Virus record (IMG/VR): IMGVR_UViG_3300002483_000015
Coordinates: 26,554-55,362 of that record
DNA length: 28,809 bases
Strand: one strand, 5' to 3'
Origin: a virus
Shown here one piece after another: positions 1 to 8,000 of this stretch. Each line of letters opens with the position of its first letter. Position 1 is the first letter of the stretch. The notes below the pieces were generated by a model. The model was not told where the DNA came from, did not search any database, and worked only from the letters and a program-made list of their open reading frames with translations. Position numbers and translations under genes: made by a program.

Positions 1-132
1 AAAATAATACAAGAATGCATATCTGATGCAAACATAATACTCTCACTGGTCCAGCGTTGTAGCGACGCAGGTGATATAAGGGTGAGATTGAGAAATGAAG
101 AAATACCGATGGAGTTTGATGTAGAATGGTAA
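1..132 (+). CDS. 3' end of an unidentified gene (partial)
   Basis: The first frame is open from the window edge to a TAA at 130-132, giving 43 C-terminal residues that end in IPMEFDVEW. The other two forward frames close within the first 30 bases. The last seven bases overlap the start of the chaperonin gene, so the two are probably cotranscribed and translationally linked. The family cannot be named from so little. The segment around [13 protein letters not shown] vaguely resembles the stretch before the last strand of archaeal sliding clamps (PCNA), but the usual C-terminal tail ending in LAPR is absent. I do not call it a clamp. Confidence 0.6.
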   Translation, partial: KIIQECISDANIILSLVQRCSDAGDIRVRLRNEEIPMEFDVEW

Positions 133-1622
133 ACAATGGAGAGCAACAGCAATCAGCACAAAGCATGAACATTCGTGCTGCGAAAGCAATCGCGGACACG
201 GTTAGAACGACGCTAGGTCCGGCGGGAATGGACAAGATGATGGTAGATGGAGGCGGCAATGTCATCGTAACAAATGATGGCGCTACAATTCTACAAGAAC
301 TTGATGTTTCACACCCCGGTGCTAAGATGATTATCGAAGCCGCTAACACACAAGAAAGCATGTGTTACGATGGCACAACTAGCACAGTCGTTTTAGCAGG
401 TCAATTGCTAAGTAATACAGAATCACTATTTGAAAAGGGCTTACACCCTAATGTAATCTGTAAAGGTTACAGACAGGCAGCACAATGGGCTGTCGAACAC
501 ATTCATTCCCTATCAGAATCAGCCAAGCCTCATCTAAAGCATGTGGCTCAAACTTCGATTACTGGTAAGTCACTAGAGTCTGCTATGGAGCATGTCAGCG
601 AACTATGTGTAAAAGCCGCAGAGTTGGCTGGAGGCGAATTTGAGCGTATCCGTGTCCTGTGTCAGCCCGGCGGAGGCCTTGAGGATTCAACATGTTTCTC
701 AGGTGTAGTTTTACACAAGGAATTCATGTTACCTGCAATGCCACTTGTACAAGGTAAAGCACTACTAATTAACACAGGACTCAGCAATAAGAAAAACGAG
801 GACAATGTACAGGTATCACTTGGATCTGCTGCTGAATATCAACAATATCAACAGACTACGACTAGGGATATTTGGGTAAAGAAAGCAGAGGCCATTGTCG
901 AGCGCCTTCCTAAAGGCGGCGCAGTATTCGTTAGAGACCATGTGAATGAAGTGGTTGCCGCTACGCTGGCTAAGGCCGGTATCAGCGTTGTACAGCGTTT
1001 ACCTGAGAGTGATATGACTGCACTCGGTTTACTTCTAAATGCAACTGCGGCTCATACCGTTGAAGACTTAGGGGATGCCGTTGATGCAGATGTCGAATGC
1101 ACTACCATTGGTGACATGAAGTATGTTGTAGTCAAGGGCAAGGGTGAAGTCACTACTCTCATCCTCAGAGGTGCTACTAAGCAGACACTCGATGAAACCG
1201 AGCGTGGCTTTGAAGATGCCCTTGGTGTGGTGTGCTTAGCATACAATACCCTTGAAGTCGTACCGGGTGGAGGCGCGGCATATCTCAACTCTGCTATCAA
1301 TCTAAGAAGCAGAGCGGCAGAGATTGGTGGTCGTGCTCAGATGGCTATCGATGCCTTCGCTGACGCACTAGAGACAATCCCTGCCACTATCGCTGAGAAT
1401 GCAGGTCACGATCCACTGGACACTGTACTAGCACTCAGAAATGAGCATCTATCGGGTAACATCGATTATGGACCTGACATCGAAGATGGAGGAACTACAT
1501 CGATGAAAGAGTCCGATGTATGGGAGCCACTGAATCTAGTCAAGCAGGCCATCCAGTCTGCAAGTGAGGTCACTATCAGCATCCTACGCATCGATGACAT
1601 CATCGGTAAGCGTGGCGAGTGA
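126..1622 (+). CDS. ths: Group II chaperonin (thermosome) subunit
   Basis: This is an ATP-driven protein-folding chaperonin subunit that would form a double ring in the cytoplasm. Its 498 residues run through the whole fold: [10 protein letters not shown] (28-37), TNDGATIL (49-56), DGTT (82-85), TSITGK (143-148), an apical domain (about 190-345) that keeps a helical-protrusion region, ERGFEDAL (359-366), VVPGGGAA (378-385), [10 protein letters not shown] (423-432) and ILRIDD (486-491). The aspartates expected to contact magnesium or activate water are present (D51, D82, D364). Cellular thermosomes are usually near 540-550 residues. Here the N-terminus and several linkers are shorter and the Gly/Met-rich C-terminal tail is missing. 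The usual GDGTT reads YDGTT (Y81), and the usual LGPKGMDK reads LGPAGMDK. The start overlaps the upstream stop; a weak GGAG lies at 111-114. By eye it is somewhat richer in G+C than the tail genes, and it may have been acquired from a host. The family assignment is secure. A role in folding virion proteins is inference. Confidence 0.95.
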   Translation: MVNNGEQQQSAQSMNIRAAKAIADTVRTTLGPAGMDKMMVDGGGNVIVTNDGATILQELDVSHPGAKMIIEAANTQESMCYDGTTSTVVLAGQLLSNTESLFEKGLHPNVICKGYRQAAQWAVEHIHSLSESAKPHLKHVAQTSITGKSLESAMEHVSELCVKAAELAGGEFERIRVLCQPGGGLEDSTCFSGVVLHKEFMLPAMPLVQGKALLINTGLSNKKNEDNVQVSLGSAAEYQQYQQTTTRDIWVKKAEAIVERLPKGGAVFVRDHVNEVVAATLAKAGISVVQRLPESDMTALGLLLNATAAHTVEDLGDAVDADVECTTIGDMKYVVVKGKGEVTTLILRGATKQTLDETERGFEDALGVVCLAYNTLEVVPGGGAAYLNSAINLRSRAAEIGGRAQMAIDAFADALETIPATIAENAGHDPLDTVLALRNEHLSGNIDYGPDIEDGGTTSMKESDVWEPLNLVKQAIQSASEVTISILRIDDIIGKRGE

Positions 1623-1862
1623 TTATTGCCTAGAAGCAGTAACTAATTCTCTAGCAAAGCGCCCGTAGGGAAACCTGCGGGCCTTGCTAGACTTAGATTT
1701 GGGTAGGGACTTTCCCCCCAATTTGGACATGTGCCCGCAGATTGGACATTCCTGAATTGTCGTACCTTTGCCGGAAAAGTAAACGCCTCTAATTACAAGG
1801 GGAATGCTTTTCTCGTTGCAGTTGGCGCATTCTATCTGTAGTTCTGCGAGCAATTTACCCAT
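1623..1862 (-). CDS. Small zinc-ribbon protein
   Basis: The 79-residue protein has two paired cysteine motifs, CANC (C12, C15) and CPICG (C39, C42), the pattern of a zinc ribbon. A lysine/arginine-rich C-terminal half follows (about 52-78), which suggests binding to nucleic acid or to an acidic partner. I chose the ATG at 1862 over the in-frame TTG at 1865. The ATG sits in TGATG, sharing one base with the stop of the preceding fibre gene, and GGTGA lies seven bases upstream. It is the last gene of the minus-strand block, and its TAA directly abuts the TGA of the converging chaperonin gene. Its role is unknown; a regulator or a small DNA-binding virion factor are both possible. Confidence 0.75.
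   Translation of the reverse strand: MGKLLAELQIECANCNEKSIPLVIRGVYFSGKGTTIQECPICGHMSKLGGKSLPKSKSSKARRFPYGRFARELVTASRQ
1650..1691 (+). other. Strong stem-loop with GAAA tetraloop just downstream of the chaperonin stop
   Basis: Inner arms GCCCGTAGG (1661-1669) and CCTGCGGGC (1674-1682) enclose the loop GAAA (1670-1673). Outer arms TCTAGCAA (1650-1657) and TTGCTAGA (1684-1691) add eight more pairs, with only a short bulge between the two stems. In plus-strand RNA the one imperfect inner pair (1666/1677) is a G-U wobble; in minus-strand RNA it would be an A-C mismatch. The element starts 28 bases after the chaperonin stop and lies inside the coding region of the opposing zinc-ribbon gene. No T-run follows, so it is not a typical archaeal terminator. 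It could mark, protect or process the 3' end of the chaperonin mRNA. Confidence 0.55.
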
Positions 1863-3061
1863 CAACTACTCACCGTATTAAGATTCAATTTGTGCCAATC
1901 AGCACCATCATATACGAACTTACCATATTCGCCATTAGCGATGTCTTGATTAATTTTAGTGTTAGTACTATGTCCTCCACTAGTAGAATCAAAGTGTAAA
2001 GTATGTGCCCCAGCCTTGTGATAGATTTCAACAGTATGACCTGCTGGGAATGTACCTGTTGGATTAAGTTTGCGAGCAGCATCCGTAGTAATAATCCAAA
2101 TGTTAGGCTCATCAAACTTGAATGTAACATCTGAACCTGACATTGTTAGTACCTTTACTTCATCAGGCCCCAATCGATGGGTATGCATAGCCTTGGTGCC
2201 TCCTAAAGTGCGAGAGGCAGCGTAATACAGCATAGAATGAGAGTCAGGTGTATGGCTTTGCCAAACTGCACCGAATTCACTATTGGTTAAATCCCCACTT
2301 TCATCGCCAGCGAATAAAGCAGCAAGATCGGTGTGCAATCTGATAGCATTGCCTGCCGTATGGAAATTAGTACCAGTGGTTTTACCGCCCTTGGTCATAT
2401 GCTGCAAATAAATAGGACTGGTTCTAATGTAAACGCGCCTATCGTGTACAATAGGGGATGCATTTAAAGATGCAGTTACACTACCTGCACCTGAAGACAT
2501 CGTGTATCGAAGCACCGCTAATACAATTGATTGATGATTACTACGGGTGTTGTTGATTGATGGATCTGCTAAAAAGCCTGAAGGAATCAAAGGAGTACCT
2601 GTTGCTGGTGCTGCCGGTGTACCCATTTCATAACGGATTCTTGCTGTAGTTCCTCCATCAGAGCATATGTAAATTACAACAAATACATCGCTAGTAGAGG
2701 TGGGTACTGCAGGTAACTCACCATTAAAATTAGCAGTGCCAGTAGCCCCTATTGTTATCTGTTGCGTGTTACCTATCCCATTAGCAAACTTGTACAAAGC
2801 ACCATCTAATACACACCAGCCACCGTGTATAGTTACGACTCCTGATGCAGATGTTTCTATGTAGCCCGGCGTTGATGTACTGATACTATTTCTAGTAGCA
2901 GTACCAATCGCTGTATCTGCAACACGAATGATACCGTTACCGTGTAATCCTTCATATGGGTTAGTTAGGCTAGGAGAAGATAGTCCATCTCCGTCTCTCA
3001 ATCCTTCAGAACTAGTGCTCATTCCGGCGGCACTTGTGTGCCCTGCTTTCGGGTTCGTCAT
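1862..3061 (-). CDS. Tail fibre-like structural protein
   Basis: The 399 residues are rich in Gly, Ser, Thr and Asn, with no signal peptide or membrane segment. The N-terminal part (about 40-100) has the pattern GNGIIRVADT, then SGVVTIHGGWCVLDG, typical of the proximal part of phage fibres. The C-terminal part (about 310-395) reads as short beta strands ending in GKFVYDGADWHKL, much like the tips of many phage fibres. It was recognised by style and position after the hub-like gene. The ATG at 3061 overlaps the preceding stop in ATGA and has GAGGTGA at 3066-3072. It probably contributes to host attachment. There is no sign of a diversity-generating repeat at the C-terminus. Confidence 0.65.
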   Translation of the reverse strand: MTNPKAGHTSAAGMSTSSEGLRDGDGLSSPSLTNPYEGLHGNGIIRVADTAIGTATRNSISTSTPGYIETSASGVVTIHGGWCVLDGALYKFANGIGNTQQITIGATGTANFNGELPAVPTSTSDVFVVIYICSDGGTTARIRYEMGTPAAPATGTPLIPSGFLADPSINNTRSNHQSIVLAVLRYTMSSGAGSVTASLNASPIVHDRRVYIRTSPIYLQHMTKGGKTTGTNFHTAGNAIRLHTDLAALFAGDESGDLTNSEFGAVWQSHTPDSHSMLYYAASRTLGGTKAMHTHRLGPDEVKVLTMSGSDVTFKFDEPNIWIITTDAARKLNPTGTFPAGHTVEIYHKAGAHTLHFDSTSGGHSTNTKINQDIANGEYGKFVYDGADWHKLNLNTVSS

Positions 3062-3414
3062 GCATTCACCTCAATTATCGCTGAGAAAAAGATTTCGTTA
3101 TCTGTTGTTTTTGTTATAGAATCATAAGTGTACCTTGCCAAAGCAGTTACATCAGTGGCATCAGTTGGATTTTTGTACTGTATTACCACTTCTCTTAGAG
3201 GTACATTGAAGGTTGTAGAAAGAGGTAACTTGGCTTCCACCGACAATGTATTGTCATCTATCACTCTTACCACAGGTGTTACGACAACAGCAGGCTGCGC
3301 CGCCCCTGTATCATCTTGGTTGGCAAGTGTGCCACCAAATCCAAATACCACTTCATTTATTCTCGATTTCAATGTGTCTATCATATATCTAGTTCCTTGA
3401 TTTAACAATGGCAT
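3058..3414 (-). CDS. Small baseplate or fibre-attachment protein (putative)
   Basis: The protein has 118 residues. A short helical start (about 8-25, IDTLKSRINEVVFG) precedes a beta-sandwich-like body with alternating strands, for example VVRVIDDNTLSVEAKLPL and a C-terminal strand NEIFFSAIIEVNA. Small proteins of this layout often sit between baseplate and fibre genes in tailed phages, but I do not recognise a named family. The ATG at 3414 has a strong AAGGAGG (3422-3428) inside the end of the hub-like gene. Only one base separates it from that gene's stop, and its own stop overlaps the next start. Confidence 0.55.
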   Translation of the reverse strand: MPLLNQGTRYMIDTLKSRINEVVFGFGGTLANQDDTGAAQPAVVVTPVVRVIDDNTLSVEAKLPLSTTFNVPLREVVIQYKNPTDATDVTALARYTYDSITKTTDNEIFFSAIIEVNA

Positions 3415-3415
3415 A

Positions 3416-5092
3416 TCAGCCCCTCCTTCTACTCAAATACTTACCTTTATTGATCTTTATTTTCAAATGACTGTTTCTACTTTCAGGTAGAGAATCTACT
3501 GAAATTAAGAATAATTCTTCGTTATTCTCGACTGCGTAAGGTGACTTCTTAGTAAGTACAATTTGGCTAGCAGTAGCCGACTGAACCTTACCTAGCAGGT
3601 TACCATTAGCCTTGTAGACAAATGCATCTGCTCTACCATCATTAATTACACTTGAAGTGAATATAGAGTCAGCATTAACACCATCAGTCGCAAATGTAGT
3701 GGTGCCTACAGCGTAACCACCACCGTTGTTAATCAATATACCAGTACTTTTCATAAATCTGCCACCCTTGATTGTACTGCTACCCGGCGTTCCGATAACA
3801 AACCCAACACTCCTATCTCTAACCTTTCGAGTCTCTACACGCCAAGATATTTTGACATTGAATCCAAAAGATGTTGCAAATTCTTCTCTAGTATACTGCC
3901 TATTCCTTTCCTCATTGTCGCTAACACTTGAACTAATATCTACTTCTTGGAAGCGCTGTAGAATATCTTCTATAGAGCCGTGAACAGAGTTCAAATCTAT
4001 ATCGGTTTTCCGATTGATTAAATTGTGCTTAGTACTCAAGACTATTTTTCTTTCAATACCAGTAAGTGATTCATATGAAACCACATCGCCCGGTTGTATT
4101 TTACTTGATAGTAGTACTCCTTTCAAACGCTTGTTACCTTCTGCTTTTCGAGCGCTAGATAGTAATTTGCGCCCTATCGCTTTAGCACTAGCCTTAGTTA
4201 CGGCAGTAGGAGCATATATTCCACCCGGCACTTCATTAACAGTGTCTTTTTGTGGGCCAAAGTCATCAACCTGTACCACATTTTGGTCGTTGTTGGCTCG
4301 GACTTTTCCCCGAACCACTACACGGTTGAGGGTACTTTTCCCCTCAGTTTCTACACTTCCATCAGACACCATATTTTCGGTGATTCTGTGTTCTTTGTTA
4401 TGCCTGTTCTGATGAGAATAATGCAAGTTGCCAAACTGGTCAATGTTAGTGCTATAATTGTCATGCTTAGATAAAAAGCGGATAGCGTTAACTCCATCTA
4501 CTCCGTAAAAGTCCTGCGCTACAAATGTACCACTGGGACTAGGTATAGACAAACCGTTGATTGAGTTTGTACTAGATTTCGCTATGCGACTTACAAGATC
4601 TGTAGTGCGCAAACCGACATTTGCTTTCTGCCCAACCCGTACCCTTTTGTCGGTAAAACCAATTTGTTTTAATTCCGAACCTTTCAGATTTCCAAGGCGG
4701 TAGCGCGAGCCTTTGTCGCTCTGTTCTATAGAAGCAGGTACTAGTGCTTGGTCAGGGTTGTCTGCACCTATGATTAGAGGAGGTAAAATAGCATTAGTTA
4801 CATTATTGACCTTTTCTCTATTAACAAAAATATTACCAGTATACCTATGCCCATCACTTACATTGTGTGTCAGCCTAATCGTATCTTCCTCTTCAATCAA
4901 AGAATATTTTCGATCGTGAGTAGGCATGAAATCGCTAGAAGTGGGTGCTTTTACTAAGAAGCCACTTTGTTGCTTAGTGTATTCCCCGTGTCGAACAGCG
5001 TTATCTACAAACTTAGGCTTGCGCACAACTTTCATGATGGTACTGTTAGTCGCATCAGCGCGACCAGTTGCGAGATTCTTACCTACTGCCAT
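3416..5092 (-). CDS. Baseplate hub-like tail protein carrying a shared beta module
   Basis: The 558-residue protein is probably structural, at the tail tip. The central part (about 215-370) has the order seen in phage hub proteins of the gpD/gp27 type: DQFGNLHYS, then NRVVVRGKV, a strand ending QVDDFG, a helical stretch with repeated alanines (TKASAKAIGRKLLSSARK) and IQPGDVVSYESL. The match is to the pattern only. Inserted near the C-terminus (about 447-537) is a module, INNGGGYAVGTTT to NNEELFL, that recurs in the giant protein. A very basic tail (YLSRRRG) ends it. I prefer the ATG at 5092: GGGG (5100-5103) lies seven bases before it, whereas a TTG at 5098 would leave one base. Confidence 0.65.
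   Translation of the reverse strand: MAVGKNLATGRADATNSTIMKVVRKPKFVDNAVRHGEYTKQQSGFLVKAPTSSDFMPTHDRKYSLIEEEDTIRLTHNVSDGHRYTGNIFVNREKVNNVTNAILPPLIIGADNPDQALVPASIEQSDKGSRYRLGNLKGSELKQIGFTDKRVRVGQKANVGLRTTDLVSRIAKSSTNSINGLSIPSPSGTFVAQDFYGVDGVNAIRFLSKHDNYSTNIDQFGNLHYSHQNRHNKEHRITENMVSDGSVETEGKSTLNRVVVRGKVRANNDQNVVQVDDFGPQKDTVNEVPGGIYAPTAVTKASAKAIGRKLLSSARKAEGNKRLKGVLLSSKIQPGDVVSYESLTGIERKIVLSTKHNLINRKTDIDLNSVHGSIEDILQRFQEVDISSSVSDNEERNRQYTREEFATSFGFNVKISWRVETRKVRDRSVGFVIGTPGSSTIKGGRFMKSTGILINNGGGYAVGTTTFATDGVNADSIFTSSVINDGRADAFVYKANGNLLGKVQSATASQIVLTKKSPYAVENNEELFLISVDSLPESRNSHLKIKINKGKYLSRRRG
3480..3750 (-). repeat. GGYA beta module, copy in the hub-like protein
   Basis: About 90 residues: STGILINNGGGYAVGTTT, then DGVNADSIF, FVYKANGNLLGKV and NNEELFL. 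It shares the order INN-GGYA-TTT, VDG/TDG-A, an xYxxxGxxxG strand and NEEL with the giant protein's copy. It is inserted close to the C-terminus, which suggests a later addition to the hub fold. Confidence 0.65.
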
Positions 5093-5094
5093 GT

Positions 5095-8000
5095 TCAATC
5101 CCCGCTGTGGTCTCCTGTATTATAAGATGCATCACCATCACTACCTTTTGGATGTAGTGTTTGGCTGTGCCTTGGTTGTACAGCAAAATCACCCTCTTTA
5201 TCATCAGGTGATTTACGACTTGCATCTGCTCTAAAGTGCTCAAGTGTGTTCTCTGACATGACTATTCTTGCCACCGGAGATCGGATGTCAGTCTTGTCAT
5301 ATCCTGTTACATCGACACCTTCAATCTTAGGCCCTTGGCTAGTCGGCACTGTCAAACTAGAACCGGGTGTAATCGAATAAACAGGTGCGTACGGTGGGAG
5401 ACTTGGAGTACCTGTCAGTGCCCCCGGTACATCACTTGTAAATAACCCATATTTGCCTCCGGCTGTCGCTCTATAGAAGTTAGAGCCAACTTGGTCCGCA
5501 CTAGTCTTCATCACAGGTGCAGGTCTGAAGAATTGTACATGCTTACTATCGAGAACCTGTGCTGGCCTATATAGGAACTCTATCTTAGAATCGGTGAAAT
5601 TGATGTTTTGTATAGTAGGGTTGTGGTTAGCATCTTGATATGGGTTAGAAGACAAAGGTACACCGTCTTGGCCCCATCCTTTGACATCCAATACACCTGA
5701 ATGTTTACTCCATTCCATGACATATGTACCGCCTAGTGACCAATATGCGTGTGCGTTAGAGAACCTTGTAATGCCTGCAACAGGGTTACCACTAAAGTTC
5801 AAAGCAGTTAGATCGAAGTTACCTAATGTTCTACTTCCACCAGTCATGGCTCCTCTTAGATTAGTTCTCTGCCCCACTTCTGTGTCAGTGTGTAAACTGG
5901 CTGCTTCTGTAGACATGATAACATACTCTCTACTAGCACCATCATTGAGTTCAGAAATTGTATCTACATCTAATCCCATTCGGATATCATCTCTAGCAAC
6001 AGGATCTACTAACCTAGTATCAGCAGTTACAGTTTCTACTCCTTCGCCAACAGATGAACTTGGTTTAAGTAAACCATCCTCATCTGCTAAATCTAACCTT
6101 GCGCTGATACCTCTATCGATTTCACCCGCTTGTAAAGTTAAATTGCTTGGTCGAACTAGTCCCTGTCCGAACGCAGGCTCGGCTGTACTATGAGATAGAA
6201 CTAGACCTGTAGCCTCATGAGTTTCACTAACATCCATGAGCATACTTTCGTTGAATACGGTAGGCCAACGAACTCCTCTTCCGTCACCTCTATCACCAAC
6301 ACGCATAGCACTGGCTGGGTTAAACCAATCCGCAGTGCCCATGTTACTAGCGTCGTTGTTGGCTGTATTTGCATTGCCACTATAGCGGTCATTTCCATCT
6401 CCTGCAAACAAACTGTGTGCGGCTGGTCTGTGAGTTACATTAGTGTCTGCATACGCGTCTTCAGGATCCCATGATGGTCTAATTCCAAACCCTCTAACAG
6501 GGAACCTTCGTACATCTTCTCCACGAGTGTTGCCCCACCAATCCACCATGTAGTAACGGTGTGCTTCGGCTAAGTCGGCTATATCTTTACCAGCGCTATC
6601 GCCGGGATATTCTCTTCTTACGGTAGACGCATTTCGTATAGTTCTGACAGCGCAGCCAAACGACTCGGACATCCTTCTGCCGTCACTGTATCTGACTTGT
6701 CTACCAATTTGGTCTTGGTTGAGAAGGGCACTAATCTGCGTTAGCCTTTCAAGAATTCCTATGTAACTAGCAGTAAATGTTTGGTCAGTAGGGGCACCGT
6801 CTCCACTGTCTGCTCCAACATAATCCCATCCGTTAGTTTTGTTATCTTGTTGTACAAATGGACCATGGTAGTACCCATGTAAAGCGTTTGCATTGGCTAC
6901 TTCCAAATAACCTCTTACATAATTAGCATAGCGTGGTCTATTGTAGGCTTGCCTTATTCCAAACCTATAACCAAAGCAGTAGTTACGGGCATAGGCAGAA
7001 GCAGATGTTAATTCTGCATAAGTGCGAGTCCTTACACCTGTATTGTCATCGAACCCACCACAATCCATACCGTGAGTTTCGCCACCCCAACCAATCAATG
7101 CACTGGCATAAGTCTCTAAACGACTTACTGCGCCACCACCGTGCGAACCACCCGGCCAAAATCCTGCAAAGTTGTACTTTGTAGAACTAATAGTACCTCC
7201 TTGGTGATTGAGTGTACCCGAGCCGTCAACTAATGCATCTATTTGTGCAGCGGTATATATCGATCCATCGTGGTTTAGTGCAGTACCACTGTTATTATCG
7301 TGGTCATGAGGTGGTGCTACCCACTTCATTGCAAATCCAAATGGCCCTTTACTAGCAACATAGTTGAAGTCGTGATAGTGTATAGTTTCAAAGAACTCGG
7401 GCATGTGGTTATACGGTTTCTTGTCTACAGGTGTATCTGCCACTCCAGTCTTATCGTAGAAATTACGAGTTCCACCAGTAGCAGTGTCACTGTACCAAGT
7501 AAACGGTCTACCTAAATTAGGATGCCACAGACATAAGTAAGCATCAGGTAAGTGTAGGCTGTTTGTATCTCCACTTCCATCAACTAAGGAATTGTCATAC
7601 TTGTTTTGCTTTTGGGGGAAAAGTCTAGCCATTATACTAGTTTGAGAATCTAAAAATACAGTATCAGAGGCATAAGTTTTGTAAGGTCTAGTTAGTTTTA
7701 GGACAGTGTTAGCAGCGATATTAGCCCAAAACTCTGTACTACCACTAACACTTTCAAATATAGTAGATACACCTAAAGTAGCATGTGCCAAAGTACCTGT
7801 ACGGTTACCATAAGTAGCAGTGTATGTTATTCCATTCTTGGTGTATTCCAACTGCTCACCATAATATGGTTCAACAGGGAATAAATCGTTATTGTCAACT
7901 GTAATCGTTGACCCTCCGCTGTTAGTCGAAAGTACAACACAAGTAGGGTTTAGGCTTCTATTGCGCCTATGTACTTCATAGATGTCCATAAAGGATGTGG

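Noticed and set aside
1-132. Sliding clamp (PCNA) C-terminus
   Set aside because: The similarity is limited to about a dozen residues, and the conserved final strand and tail are absent. It is too weak for a call.
1862-3061. Diversity-generating retroelement target at the fibre C-terminus
   Set aside because: There is no reverse transcriptase, no template repeat and no adenine-biased variable repeat in the window.
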